DNA of 64,000 bases, taken from NCBI RefSeq assembly GCF_937988725.1, contig NZ_CALKHS010000003.1, forward strand, positions 372,001 to 436,000, in the 5' to 3' direction. Under the pieces are notes generated by a model that was given only the letters and a program-made list of their open reading frames with translations, did no database searches and had not been told where the DNA came from. Of the stretch, positions 34,761-44,919 are shown piece by piece. How positions within the stretch are numbered: the first letter of the stretch is position 1; each line of letters begins with the position of its first letter. This DNA is from an uncultured Castellaniella sp. (GTDB lineage Bacteria; Pseudomonadota; Gammaproteobacteria; Burkholderiales; Burkholderiaceae_B). The translations under genes and the position numbers were made by a program.

Positions 34761-36329
34761 CTATCGCTCGGTACGGGTGATGTGCCAGGGGTTGGCGGCC
34801 CGCAGGGCGGCGGGCAGCAGGGCGTCGGGGATGTCCTGGTAGCAGACGGGACGCAGGAAGCGGCGGATGGCCAGCGTGCCGACCGAGGTGGTGCGGCTGT
34901 CGGACGTCGCCGGGAAGGGGCCGCCGTGCACCATGGCGTCGCAGACTTCCACCCCGGTGGGGAATCCGTTGGCCAGGATCCGGCCCGCCTTCAGTTCCAG
35001 GATCGGGATCAGCTGGGCGGCCAGCGCGTCGTCCGCGCCGGGTTCCAGGTGCAGGGTGGCCGTCAGCTGGCCTTCCAGGGCCCGGGCGATGGCCTGGAAT
35101 TCGCTGGCGTCCGCGCAGCGGATGACCAGGGAACTGGCCCCGAAGATTTCCGATCCCAGGTGTTCCGGGTCGGCCAGGAAACCCTGCGCCGTCGTGACCG
35201 CCAGGTTGGCCTGGCAATGGGCGGGCGCGTCGTCGGCCAGGCCGCGCGCCAGGGACTGGACGGCGGGATGATCCAGCTGGCGCTGCACTCCCTGCCGGTA
35301 GGCTTGCGCGATGCCGGTGGTCAGCATGGTGGCGGCGGGGGCCGCCTGGATGTTCCGCGTGGCGCGGGCGATGAAGCGGTCCAGTTCCGGGCTGTCCAGA
35401 GCGATGATCAGCCCCGGGTTGGTGCACAGCTGGCCGGCGCTGCCCAGCAGCGAGACCGAGAACTGGTCCGCCAGCGCGTCGGCGCGAGCCGCCAGCGCGC
35501 CCGGCAGCAGGTAGACGGGGTTGGTGCTGCTCATTTCCGCGTAGACGGGGATCGGCACCGGGCGCTGGGCGGCGGCCTGCATCAGGGCGATGCCGCCCTG
35601 GCGCGAGCCGGTGAAGCCCACGGCCTGGATGCCGGGGTGGCGGACCAGCGCCAGACCCAGGTCGATGCCGGGGCCGGCCAGCAGGGAAAACACGCCTTCG
35701 TGCAGGCCGCATTGCTGCACGGCGTTGCGAATGGCCTGTCCCACCAGTTCGGACGTGCCGGGGTGGGCGGGGTGGGTCTTGACGACCACCGGAGCGCCGG
35801 CGGCCAGGGCGGACGCCGTGTCGCCCCCGGCGACGGAAAAGGCCAGCGGGAAATTGCTGGACCCGAAAACAGCCACCGGTCCCAGCGGAATCTGGCGCAT
35901 GCGCAGATCGCTGCGGGGCGCGGGCTTGCGGTCGGGCAGGGCGTGATCGATGCGCGCATCCAGCCAGTCGCCGTCGCGCACGACGCGGGCGAACAGCCGC
36001 AGCTGGTTGACGGTGCGGCCGCGTTCGCCTTCCAGGCGCGGGCGGGGCAGGCCGGTTTCCAGCATGGCGCGCTCGATCAGTTCATCGCCCAGATCCAGGA
36101 TGGCCTGGGCGACGGCTTCCAGAAAGGCGGCGCGCTGTTCCGGCGTGGTTTCCCGATAGGAGACGAAGGCGGCGGTCGCCAGCTGGACGGCCTGATCCAC
36201 CTGCCGGGCATCCGCGCCCTGCCAGGACGGCGGAATCTCCCGGCCGTCCGCCGGGTTGACGGCCTGGAAAGAAGGGCCGGCGCCAGCGACGTTCTGGCTG
36301 CCGATGAGCTGCATGCCGGTGATGGGCAT
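34761..36329 (-). CDS. Alpha-ketoglutarate-semialdehyde (2,5-dioxovalerate) dehydrogenase
   Basis: A 522-aa aldehyde dehydrogenase of the KGSADH branch. Catalytic cysteine lies in LGSAGQLCTNPGLII and glutamate in PVYAEMSSTNPVYL; FGSSNFPLAFSVAGGDTASA is the branch-specific cofactor segment. It oxidises 2,5-dioxopentanoate made by KdgD to 2-oxoglutarate, the last step of aldarate breakdown, and is the only such enzyme I see in the island. ATG 36329 follows GGAGG. It is the first gene of the KGSADH-gudD operon, divergent from galactarate dehydratase. Confidence 0.92.
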   Translation of the reverse strand: MPITGMQLIGSQNVAGAGPSFQAVNPADGREIPPSWQGADARQVDQAVQLATAAFVSYRETTPEQRAAFLEAVAQAILDLGDELIERAMLETGLPRPRLEGERGRTVNQLRLFARVVRDGDWLDARIDHALPDRKPAPRSDLRMRQIPLGPVAVFGSSNFPLAFSVAGGDTASALAAGAPVVVKTHPAHPGTSELVGQAIRNAVQQCGLHEGVFSLLAGPGIDLGLALVRHPGIQAVGFTGSRQGGIALMQAAAQRPVPIPVYAEMSSTNPVYLLPGALAARADALADQFSVSLLGSAGQLCTNPGLIIALDSPELDRFIARATRNIQAAPAATMLTTGIAQAYRQGVQRQLDHPAVQSLARGLADDAPAHCQANLAVTTAQGFLADPEHLGSEIFGASSLVIRCADASEFQAIARALEGQLTATLHLEPGADDALAAQLIPILELKAGRILANGFPTGVEVCDAMVHGGPFPATSDSRTTSVGTLAIRRFLRPVCYQDIPDALLPAALRAANPWHITRTER

Positions 36330-36365
36330 AGGGGAACCTCCGGGGTGGCAAAATTTCACAAGTAA

Positions 36366-36378
36366 GTTATCATACAAC
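36366..36378 (-). promoter_or_regulatory. Island operator A (GTTGTATGATAAC), KGSADH-gudD promoter
   Basis: A 13-bp near-palindrome, identical to the site before kdgD copy 1. It lies 37 bases upstream of the KGSADH start in the divergent gap with galactarate dehydratase. Its internal TATGAT could be the -10 for the leftward operon, though no good -35 sits 16-18 bases away. Binding by a FadR-type GntR protein is inferred. Confidence 0.6.
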
Positions 36379-36561
36379 TCATCATGACGGAAAGGAAACT
36401 CTGGGAAACAAGCACGTTTTCCTTGAGTCAACGATGGTTTTTCGGCTGCCTTGCGGTCATGGTAAGAGATAGTATCTGTTCTCTGTTCCGGTCTGTCCGG
36501 GTCAACCCCGGGGCGGGCTGTGTCCCTATTTTGACGTTTCGTTTTCAAAAGGATTGCCCTC

Positions 36562-37752
36562 ATGTCCCGCCCAGAATCCGCCGCGTTTTCCGAACCGGCG
36601 CATGCGGCTGTCGTCTCCGATGGCGGCAGCGACCGCATCGCCTGGATCAAGCTGTCCCTGGCCTTCCTGCCGCTGCCCACGCCCATCAGCGACGCCAAGG
36701 TCTTCACCGGCCGCCAGAAGCCCCTGACCGAAGTCGCGATGATCTTCTGCGAGATCCGCACCCGCGATGGCCATGAAGGGCTGGGCTTCGCCTATTCCAA
36801 GCGGGCGGGCGGTCCGGGCATGTATGCCCACGCCAAGGAAATCGCCCCCACGCTGCTGGGCGAGGACCCCAGCGACATCCAGAGGCTCTGGGACCGCCTG
36901 TGCTGGGCGGGGGCTTCGGTCGGGCGCAGCGGCCTGACGGTGCAGGCCATTGCGCCCTTCGACGTGGCCTTGTGGGACATGAAGGCCAAGCGGGCCGGCC
37001 TGTCGCTGGCCAAGCTGCTGGGCGCGCACCGGGATACGGTGCGCCTGTACAACACCTCGGGCGGCTTCCTGTCCACTCCGCTGGACCAGGTTCTGGACAA
37101 CGTCGATGCGTCGCGGGCGCGCGGCATCGGCGGCATCAAGATCAAGGTCGGCCATCCCGACCATGCGGTCGACCTGCAGCGGGTCGATGCCGTGCGCAAG
37201 AAACTGGGCGACAGCTTCCCCCTGATGGTCGACGCCAACCAGCAGTGGGATCGCATGACGGCCGCCCGCATGTGCCGGGTGATGGAACAATATGGCCTGA
37301 CCTGGATCGAGGAACCGCTGGACGCCTATGACGTCCAGGGCCATGCGGCGCTGGCGGCCACCTTCGACACGCCGATCGCCACCGGCGAAATGCTGACCAG
37401 CTTCCGCGAACACGCCGAGTTGATCGAGGCGCATGCGTCCGATTTCTTCCAGCCCGACGCCCCGCGCGTGGGCGGCATCACCCAGTTCCTGAAGATCATG
37501 CAGCTGGCCGATTACCACGGCCTGAGCATGGCGCCGCACTTCGCCATGGAAATCCACCTGCATCTGGCGGCGGCCTATCCCCGCGAGCCCTGGCTGGAAC
37601 ATTTCGAGTGGCTGGAACCGCTGTTCAATGAGCGTCTGGTCATGAAGGACGGACGCATGGAAGTGCCCAATCGTCCGGGCCTGGGCTTCACGCTGAGCGA
37701 GCAGGCGCGCGCCTGGACGACGGAAACCGCCGAATGCGGCCAGCGGCCCTGA
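36562..37752 (+). CDS. L-talarate/galactarate dehydratase (copy 1)
   Basis: A 396-aa mandelate-racemase-subgroup enzyme that matches the TalrD/GalrD family closely (PISDAKVFTGRQKPLTEVAM, CWAGASVGRSGLTVQAIAPF). Catalytic residues: Lys195 in GIKIKVGHP, magnesium ligands Asp224, Glu250 and Glu276, and His326 in APHFAMEIHLHL. It dehydrates galactarate (mucate) to 5-keto-4-deoxyglucarate. ATG 36562 follows AAGGA. It is followed by a strong terminator and so is monocistronic. Control is probably through the operator in the divergent gap. A second copy is at 49861. Confidence 0.92.
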   Translation: MSRPESAAFSEPAHAAVVSDGGSDRIAWIKLSLAFLPLPTPISDAKVFTGRQKPLTEVAMIFCEIRTRDGHEGLGFAYSKRAGGPGMYAHAKEIAPTLLGEDPSDIQRLWDRLCWAGASVGRSGLTVQAIAPFDVALWDMKAKRAGLSLAKLLGAHRDTVRLYNTSGGFLSTPLDQVLDNVDASRARGIGGIKIKVGHPDHAVDLQRVDAVRKKLGDSFPLMVDANQQWDRMTAARMCRVMEQYGLTWIEEPLDAYDVQGHAALAATFDTPIATGEMLTSFREHAELIEAHASDFFQPDAPRVGGITQFLKIMQLADYHGLSMAPHFAMEIHLHLAAAYPREPWLEHFEWLEPLFNERLVMKDGRMEVPNRPGLGFTLSEQARAWTTETAECGQRP

Positions 37753-37776
37753 CACCCTGACATACCGATGGCGGGG

Positions 37777-37813
37777 ACGGGAAGGGCGGCTCGTGGGCCG
37801 CTCTTCCCGTTTT
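37777..37813 (+). terminator. Rho-independent terminator after galactarate dehydratase
   Basis: ACGGGAAGGGCGGC (37777-37790) pairs with GCCGCTCTTCCCGT (37797-37810), with one G-T wobble and a six-base loop, followed by TTT and a G. It separates this gene from the convergent epimerase. Confidence 0.88.
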
Positions 37814-37883
37814 GTGCGCTTGCCGAGATGTGGCCGCCCCTGTGCGTGGGCGGGCAAGGCCGCGTCGTGGTCGCGGACCCGGA

Positions 37884-38777
37884 TCAGGCCAGGATGCTGA
37901 GCGTCATGCCCACAGTGAGCGTGTCTTCCGGTTCCAGCGTCCGCAGGCCGGTGCCCGGGATGCCGGCGGCGGCCAGGTTCACGGCGTCGCAGACGTGGGT
38001 GGCGGGTTCCACGCACAGGTAGCGCCCGGCATTGCAGTGCAGCACCAGGTGGTCCAGGGGGCCGCGGGCCTGCATGCGCAGACCCGGACCGCCGGGCCAG
38101 CGGATGTCGGCGCCGCCCGCCCAGCCGGACAGGAAACGCGTCCAGGTGTCGGGGGTGCGCCGCCAGTCGCTTTGCGAGTTGGGCCTGGGGAACAGGGCCA
38201 GCTCCTGGTCGTGAGCCCAGTCCGTGTCGGCGCGGGCCTGGACGCCGTCGGCGGTGAAATAGGGGTGCAGGCCCAGGCCGGCCGGCATGGGCTGCGAGTC
38301 GTCGTTGGTGAGCGCCAGTTCGATGTCCAGCCGCCCGTCCGCCGACAGGCGGATGATCTGCCGCAGCGACCAGGCCCAGGGCCAGCCGTCCTCCCCGGCC
38401 GGGTGGCGCGCTTCCAGCGTGATCCGGTCGGCCGTCGCGTCCAGCACGTTCCAGGCCATGCGCTGCGCCTGTCCGTGCAGGGCGTGGGCCTGGCCGCGCA
38501 GGGGCTGGATCAGGATTTCCCGGCCCGCCCAGTTCATGCGGGCGTCGCGGATGCGGTTGGAGAACGGCGCCAGGGGAAACAGGCCCCCCTTGGGCCATTC
38601 GTGCGCCGGCCATTCCTGGACGTCAATCGGCGTCAGCCAGTCACGGGGGCCGTCGGCCAGGTCGCTGGTCCAGCCGAGGATCCGGCCGCCCGCGGCCGGC
38701 GCCACCCGCAAGCGGTGCGGCCCCTGGATCAGGGTCAGGCATCGCTGCGGGGCGGCGTCCATGCGCGCCGGCATCAT
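37884..38777 (-). CDS. Aldose 1-epimerase family protein
   Basis: A 297-aa galactose-mutarotase-fold protein. Recognisable pieces are GGLFPLAPFSNRIRDARMNW (arginine-rich substrate loop), HALHGQAQRMAWNV (histidine), GLGLHPYFTADGV (second histidine) and the glutamate in CVEPATHVCDAVNL. It interconverts alpha and beta anomers of a sugar or uronic acid, which would present the anomer that uronate dehydrogenase oxidises. It is the last gene of the five-gene ABC operon (41691 to 37884), 15 bases after the second permease. Alternative start ATG 38762. Confidence 0.85.
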   Translation of the reverse strand: MMPARMDAAPQRCLTLIQGPHRLRVAPAAGGRILGWTSDLADGPRDWLTPIDVQEWPAHEWPKGGLFPLAPFSNRIRDARMNWAGREILIQPLRGQAHALHGQAQRMAWNVLDATADRITLEARHPAGEDGWPWAWSLRQIIRLSADGRLDIELALTNDDSQPMPAGLGLHPYFTADGVQARADTDWAHDQELALFPRPNSQSDWRRTPDTWTRFLSGWAGGADIRWPGGPGLRMQARGPLDHLVLHCNAGRYLCVEPATHVCDAVNLAAAGIPGTGLRTLEPEDTLTVGMTLSILA

Positions 38778-38792
38778 GGCCGCGCGTCCCGC

Positions 38793-39668
38793 TCAGGCTT
38801 CACGCGGCGCTTCCTTGACCCGGCTGACCAGCTGGGTCGGGCTGACGAAGCGCAGGGCGATCAGCACCCAGACCATGGTGATGGCCATGTAGATCATGGC
38901 CATGGCGTCGATGGCCTGCGGCGCCCGCACGCCGGTGGAGAACACCGCGTAGTACAGGGCCACCACCAGTGTCTGGGAATCCGGACCGGCGGTGAAGAAG
39001 GTCAGTTCGAACAGGCTGATGGTGCGCACCAGCACCAGCAGCCCGGCCGCCAGCATGCCCGGCACCAGCAGCGGCGCCAGCACGTGGCGGAAATACTGGA
39101 AGGTGTTGGCGCTGAAGATGCGGGCCGCCGATTCCAGGCCCGGATCGATCTGCTCGATGAAGGGCGTCATGACCAGGATCACGAAGGGCAGGGCCGGCAC
39201 CAGATTGGACAGGATGACCCCCGCCAGGGTGCCGCCCACGCCGATCTGGTACATGGCCGTGGCCATGGGAATCCCGTAGGTGACCGGCGGCACCAGCATG
39301 GGGATCAGGATCAGCAGCATCACCAGCCGCTTGCCGGGGAAGCGAGCGCGGGCCAGCGCATAGGCGGCCGGCACCCCCAGCGCGATGGCCAGGACGACGA
39401 CCGAGGCGACGACTTCCAGCGTGACCACCAGGATGTGGGCCAGCTGGAATTCGTCCCAGGCGCGGCCGTACCAGCCCAGCGTCAGGCCTTCGGGCAGCAG
39501 GGTGCCGAACCAGCGGGTGGCCACGGAATTGACCATGACGGTGAGGATCATGAAGACGACGTTCAGCAGGAAAAATCCCATGACCGTCCAGACCGTGGCG
39601 CGCCAGAGCTTGCCCCAGCGCCGGTGGTTCCCGGCTGCCGCGTGTGTTGTGGATTGCATGTGCGTCAC
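38793..39668 (-). CDS. ABC permease, PotC type
   Basis: A 291-aa, six-helix permease with the binding-protein-dependent transport loop GLESAARIFSANTFQYFRHVLAPLL. It belongs to the spermidine/putrescine-iron class of importers. It overlaps the preceding permease by four bases. As part of an operon ending in an aldose epimerase inside an aldarate island, its cargo is more likely a uronic or aldaric acid than a polyamine. That is inference. Confidence 0.85.
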   Translation of the reverse strand: MTHMQSTTHAAAGNHRRWGKLWRATVWTVMGFFLLNVVFMILTVMVNSVATRWFGTLLPEGLTLGWYGRAWDEFQLAHILVVTLEVVASVVVLAIALGVPAAYALARARFPGKRLVMLLILIPMLVPPVTYGIPMATAMYQIGVGGTLAGVILSNLVPALPFVILVMTPFIEQIDPGLESAARIFSANTFQYFRHVLAPLLVPGMLAAGLLVLVRTISLFELTFFTAGPDSQTLVVALYYAVFSTGVRAPQAIDAMAMIYMAITMVWVLIALRFVSPTQLVSRVKEAPREA

Positions 39669-40536
39669 CCCTTGCCGCTGGTGGCCGGGCCGGTGTAGAA
39701 GGCCCGCCGGAATGCGAAGATCGCGCAGACGATCAACAGCTGCGCGAATCCCATGACGATGGCGATGGCCGACGCCATGCCGTAGTCGTATTGTTCAAAG
39801 GCCGCCTCGTAGGCCGCGATGGAGATCACCCGGGTCGGACCCGCGGGCGCCCCCAGCAGGATGGCGGATGGGAAGACGGCGAAGGTCTGGACGAAGGACA
39901 GGGCGGCCGCCATGCTCAGCCCCGGCACCAGCAGGGGCAGGTAGATCAGGCGGAATTGCTGCCAGGTGTTGGCGCCCAGCGTGCCCGCGGCCTTGGCCAG
40001 CGTCGGGTCGATGCCGGAAATGTAGGACAGGGTCAGCAGAAAGACGAAGGGGAAGTCGGAGATCACCAGGGAAATCAGGACCCCCCAGTAATTGTGCGTC
40101 AGGCGGACTTCCTGGGAGTACAGGTTCAGGCCGTGGACGAGTTGCGAGAACCAGCCCACCGGGCTGTAGAACGTCAGCATGCCGTCGGCGATCAGCACCG
40201 TGCCCAGCGTGATGGGGATGACCAGAATGGTGGTGACGATGCGCTGCTTGCGGCTGTTGCGGCGCAGCGCGAACGCGACCGGCACGGCCATCCCGACGTT
40301 GATCAGGGTGGCGGGGGCCGCCAGCTTGAAGGTCGCCCACAGGGTGTTGAATTCCGTCGACGTCGTGAAGAAGTGGATGTAATTGGCCCAGATGCTGCCG
40401 CCGTCCATGGGCTGGAAGGAAATCACCACCCCGTAGATGAAGGGATAGACGAACAGCGCCAGCAGCACCACCACGGCGGGAGCGACCAGCCAGCCTCGGC
40501 GGTCGCCCCGGGGGGCCATGGCCAGGTCGGCGGCGC

Positions 40537-40540
<4 letters not shown>
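39665..40540 (-). CDS. ABC permease, PotB type
   Basis: A 291-aa integral membrane subunit, starting MSAADLAMAPRGDRRGW, with a first helix VAPAVVVLLALFVYPFIYGV and the coupling loop IDPTLAKAAGTLGANTWQQF. It overlaps the ATPase stop by four bases and the next permease by four bases, typical of tight ABC operons. Confidence 0.85.
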
Positions 40541-41616
<1,076 letters not shown>

Positions 41617-41690
41617 ATTGCGAAATCCAGGGAGATACAGGCCGCCCGCGCCCGGAAAGGGCAGGCGGGCGGGGCGTTATCGGACAGCGA

Positions 41691-42863
41691 TCACTTCTTC
41701 AGGGCGCCGATGTCGGTGTCCCATTTGTGGAAGGCCGCCACCATGGCCTTGGCGTCCAGCGGCACGGCGCTGGGGCGGCGGGCCGTCAGTTCCTCGTATT
41801 CAGGACGACCGTACTTGGCGATGATGTCCTGGCTTTCCTTCGGGGCGGCCGACAGCGGCACGTCGCGGATGGCGGGGCCGGGATAGAAATAGCCGGAGTC
41901 GTAGGTCATGGCCTGCTGCTTGGGCTGCATCATGAAATCCATCAGCTTGAACAGGACTTCCTGCTTTTCCTTGGAAACGCCCTTGGGGATGACCATGTAG
42001 TGGGCGTCGTTGACCCAGGTGAAGTTGTCGAAGGCCTGGATCTTGAAGTCCGCCGGCACGATGCCCAGGGCGCGCGGGTTGATGTCCCAGCCCGTCACGG
42101 TCGGGGTCATGGTGCGGCTGCCCTGGCCGAGTTCCTTCATGATGGCCGAGGTGCCGCCCGGATAGTAGGGCACGCACTCGTTGAGTTCCTTCAGGAATTT
42201 CCAGGTGTTGTCCCAGCCCTTGATCGGGTCATAGGGATCCTTGTCGCCCAGCAGGTAGGGCAGGCCCATCAGGAAGGTGCGGCCCGGGCCCGAGTTGGCG
42301 GGGCGGGCGTACAGGAACTGGCCCGGATTGGCCTTGCACCAGGCCAGCAGCTCGGCCGGGGTCTTGGGCGGGTTCTTGACCTTGTCCGGGTTGTATTCCA
42401 GCAGCGGGCCGGACTGCATGAAGCTGACTTCCAGGCCGTAGCCCTTGGCCAGTTCCTGCATGCGGGCGGCGTTGCGGTGGTATTTGTTCAGGATGTCCTT
42501 GAACTTGTCCTGGTGGTCGGGCAGCAGTTTCACCCACAGGTCCTGCTCGATGCCGGCGGCCAGGGCGTCGGTGCCGGTCAGCACCAGATCGATGTCGGCG
42601 CGATTGGCCTTTTGCATGGCCTTGATCTTGCCCGGGATCTGCGGCGCCGGCGCGTTGGTGAAGGTCATGGTGGAAACCAGATCCGGGTTCTGGTCGCGGA
42701 AGGATTCCAGCGCCTTCTGGGTGACGGCCAGGTTGCCGGCCACATCGACGATGTTCAGCGCGACGGGAGCGGCCTGCGCCGAGACGGCGGCGCAGGCCAG
42801 GGCCAGGGCGCCCGCCAGGGCGTGTAGGCGCACATGCCGCGCGCTTTGCTTATTGCCTTTCAT
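41691..42863 (-). CDS. ABC extracellular solute-binding protein (first gene of importer operon)
   Basis: A 390-aa periplasmic binding protein with a signal peptide (LAGALALACAAVSAQA). The mature start is LNIVDVAGNLAVTQKALESF, followed by DIDLVLTGTDALAAGIEQDL and PTVTGWDINPRALGIVPADF, a class of polyamine/iron-type binding proteins used for varied solutes. ATG 42863 follows CAAGGAGACACC; an upstream ATG (42884) lacks a site. A decayed paralogue lies on the other side of the divergent gntR gene (44920-45382). The operator at 42957-42969 is about 95 bases upstream. Confidence 0.87.
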   Translation of the reverse strand: MKGNKQSARHVRLHALAGALALACAAVSAQAAPVALNIVDVAGNLAVTQKALESFRDQNPDLVSTMTFTNAPAPQIPGKIKAMQKANRADIDLVLTGTDALAAGIEQDLWVKLLPDHQDKFKDILNKYHRNAARMQELAKGYGLEVSFMQSGPLLEYNPDKVKNPPKTPAELLAWCKANPGQFLYARPANSGPGRTFLMGLPYLLGDKDPYDPIKGWDNTWKFLKELNECVPYYPGGTSAIMKELGQGSRTMTPTVTGWDINPRALGIVPADFKIQAFDNFTWVNDAHYMVIPKGVSKEKQEVLFKLMDFMMQPKQQAMTYDSGYFYPGPAIRDVPLSAAPKESQDIIAKYGRPEYEELTARRPSAVPLDAKAMVAAFHKWDTDIGALKK

Positions 42864-42956
42864 GGTGTCTCCTTGAGTGTTCACCTGTGCGCGGAAGGAG
42901 GCGGCTCCAGGAAAACCGGTGGATTTTTGATGTTCAGGATGAATCCTTCCTTATAA

Positions 42957-42969
42957 GTCATCATATAAC
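42957..42969 (-). promoter_or_regulatory. Island operator B (GTTATATGATGAC), importer operon
   Basis: It lies about 95 bases before the binding-protein start and matches the consensus GTTRTAYGAYRAC fully. TATATGAT inside it could serve as a -10 for the leftward operon. Confidence 0.55.
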
Positions 42970-43138
42970 TTAGATTGGATTTGGAATAGTGGGTTTTCCT
43001 CCGGGAAAGGTCGATCTGCCCGGAGTTCGGTTTTTTATTTTCAGTAAATCGATGATTAGAAATGTGTTTTTCGTATATCCGGTGGACCTTAGTACATTCC
43101 CTAATATCCCGGTACTTGGCTTGTCGAGGAGCTGTTTT

Positions 43139-43151
43139 GTTGTATGACATC
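43139..43151 (+). promoter_or_regulatory. Island operator, GTTGTATGACATC, upstream of gntR copy 1
   Basis: It matches the consensus at all but one position of the right half. It lies about 80 bases before the gntR start, between the two divergent promoters. Confidence 0.45.
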
Positions 43152-43210
43152 ATCGAGGAAAGCGGGCTTTCGAGACGTTTCCGGCATGATGGAAAGGTTG
43201 TGAAATCTGA

Positions 43211-43223
43211 TATATCATATACC
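43211..43223 (-). promoter_or_regulatory. Island operator C (GGTATATGATATA), next to gntR copy 1 start
   Basis: A weaker copy of the motif, keeping the TATGAT core, that ends eight bases before the gntR start codon. The position suggests that the regulator represses its own gene. Confidence 0.4.
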
Positions 43224-43231
43224 AACGAATC

Positions 43232-43972
43232 ATGAGGTTGAACAAGGTGATGAAGCACGATGACGATCCCGTCAGGGGATCATTGACGTTCACGCTGGCG
43301 CCCATCCAGACGACCAGCCTGCGCGACGAAGTCCATGAAAGACTGCGTCTCGCCATCGTCTCCGGGTACTACAAAGCGGGCACGCGGCTGAACGAACGCA
43401 AGCTGGCCGCGGAAATGGGGGTCAGCACCAGCCCGGTGAAAGAGGGGCTGCGGCGTCTGGAAGCCGAGGGCCTGGTGCGCACGGAGCCCAGGCGGGGCAG
43501 CTTCGTCACTTTCGAGGCCCGCCAGGCAGAAGAGATGACGCTCGCCCGCGCGGCGCTGGAAAGCCTGGTCGCCGGCATGGCCGCGCAGCATGCGACGCAG
43601 GACGATCTGGAACGCATGCGGGCGTTGCTCGGGCGGATGAAGGCCGCCCTGGAGGGCGACGACGTGGATCACCTGGTCTCGCTCAATAGCGCCTTCCACG
43701 ACGCGGTGCGCGCCGCCTCGGGGGGGACCTATCTGCTCGGCCTGCTGAACACCCTGCACGCCTTCAACCACGGCACGCGAGTGGCGGTGCTGTCGGATCG
43801 GCGTGTCCGCAAGGCCTCGCTGCGTGAACACACGGCGATCTACGAGGCCATCGCCGGACGCGACGTCGCGCGGGCCGAAGCGCTGATGCGCAGCCACGTC
43901 ACGGATGCGGGCAAGACGCACATCGAACTGCTGTTTCAGGCAGACCGGGAATCCACAGGAGCACACACATGA
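43232..43972 (+). CDS. GntR-family (FCD/FadR subfamily) regulator, copy 1
   Basis: A 246-aa regulator. Winged helix-turn-helix at about 28-90 (LRDEVHERLRLAIVSGYYKAG, LAAEMGVSTSPVKEGLRRLE, GLVRTEPRRGSFV) and an all-helical FCD effector domain with metal-type histidines (NSAFHDAV, REHTAIYEAI, LMRSHVTDAG). It is translated into the next gene through a four-base overlap (ATGA). It is one of two candidates for the protein that reads the 13-bp operator across the island. Effector likely a uronate, aldarate or keto-deoxy acid (inference). ATG 43232 lacks a clear ribosome site; ATG 43250 is the alternative. Confidence 0.88.
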   Translation: MRLNKVMKHDDDPVRGSLTFTLAPIQTTSLRDEVHERLRLAIVSGYYKAGTRLNERKLAAEMGVSTSPVKEGLRRLEAEGLVRTEPRRGSFVTFEARQAEEMTLARAALESLVAGMAAQHATQDDLERMRALLGRMKAALEGDDVDHLVSLNSAFHDAVRAASGGTYLLGLLNTLHAFNHGTRVAVLSDRRVRKASLREHTAIYEAIAGRDVARAEALMRSHVTDAGKTHIELLFQADRESTGAHT

Positions 43973-44880
43973 CATTCGAGCAGTATCGCAAGGCCCTTCA
44001 TGGCGTATCCGGAGTGCATGCCACCGCCTACGCGGCCGACGGAGACATCGACGCGGCGCTGACCGGTCGGATCGTGCGGCGCATCGCGCAAGCCGGCGTT
44101 CACAACATCGTGTCGGGCGGCAATACGGGCGAATTCTTCAGCCTGACCGATGCGGAGACCCGGCGGCTGCATGCCGTCGCCATCCAGGCAGCCGAGGGCG
44201 GCGCGGCCGTGACGGCCGCGGTGGGCCGTTCCCTGAAAGAGGCGATCGCTACAGCCCGGGCGGCGAAAGGCGAAGGAGCGGACGGCGTCATGGCGCACCA
44301 GCCGCGCGACCCGTTCGCGGCGCCGTCGGCGCAGATCGACTACTTCCTGGACATCGCCGATGCCGTGGACCTGCCGGTAGTGGCGTATGTCCGCGCGGAC
44401 GACATCCCCCTGGCGGAACTGGTGCGCTTGGCCACGCACCCGGCGATCGCCGGGGTGAAGTTCGCTTCCCGGAATCTGATGCTCTTTGGCGATTGCATCC
44501 GGGCGACGCAGGGGCTGGGCGCCACCTGGATCTGCGGTCTGGCGGAACGCTGGGCATTGCCGTTCTATGCGCTGGGCGGCGCCGGCTTCACGTCGGGCCT
44601 GGTCAATGTGGCGCCCGAATTGTCGCTGGCGACCTGGCGGGCCCTGGAGTTGGGGGACTTTTCCAAGGCCCGGCATCTGGTGGACCTGATTGCGCCCTTC
44701 GAGGCCATGCGGACCCAGTTCCACGACGGCGCCAATGTCACGGTCGTCAAGGAAGCCCTGCAATTGCAGGGCCTGCCGGTCGGCAAGGTCCGCCTGCCCG
44801 GCCTGCCTGAACTGTCCGGAGAAGACCGCCAGGCGCTGCGCGGGATTCTGGACACCTGGACCCGGGCCTCGGCCGCCTAG
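43969..44880 (+). CDS. Dihydrodipicolinate synthase/KDG aldolase-family lyase
   Basis: A 303-aa DapA-superfamily protein with the GGNTGEFFSLTDAE motif that replaces the usual GTTGE, and the Schiff-base lysine in IAGVKFASRNLM. Members of this subset act as 5-keto-4-deoxyglucarate dehydratases or keto-deoxy-sugar-acid aldolases. It is only distantly like the two KdgD copies, so a different keto acid is likely, perhaps the product of the enolase-superfamily enzyme at 45440 in the same operon. It overlaps the gntR stop by four bases. Confidence 0.75.
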   Translation: MTFEQYRKALHGVSGVHATAYAADGDIDAALTGRIVRRIAQAGVHNIVSGGNTGEFFSLTDAETRRLHAVAIQAAEGGAAVTAAVGRSLKEAIATARAAKGEGADGVMAHQPRDPFAAPSAQIDYFLDIADAVDLPVVAYVRADDIPLAELVRLATHPAIAGVKFASRNLMLFGDCIRATQGLGATWICGLAERWALPFYALGGAGFTSGLVNVAPELSLATWRALELGDFSKARHLVDLIAPFEAMRTQFHDGANVTVVKEALQLQGLPVGKVRLPGLPELSGEDRQALRGILDTWTRASAA

Positions 44881-44919
44881 GCTGGTTCCCGACCATTGAC
44901 CATTCGAGGAGACAAAAAA

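Larger units (their letters stand above)
42864..43231. other. 368-bp AT-rich divergent control region (importer operon / gntR operon)
   Basis: No gene is seen in this stretch. It is clearly poorer in GC than the genes beside it (many runs of A and T, for example around 43021-43080) and holds three copies of the island operator at 42957-42969, 43139-43151 and 43211-43223. It must contain the promoters of both divergent operons. No hairpin terminator and no small open frame with a good ribosome site was seen. Confidence 0.7.

Noticed and set aside
33516..36365. Very long open frame on the plus strand
   Set aside because: It is antisense to glucarate dehydratase and KGSADH, whose active-site motifs are unmistakable. 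Long antisense frames are expected at this GC content, and the translation is rich in Gly, Arg, Gln and His without family motifs.
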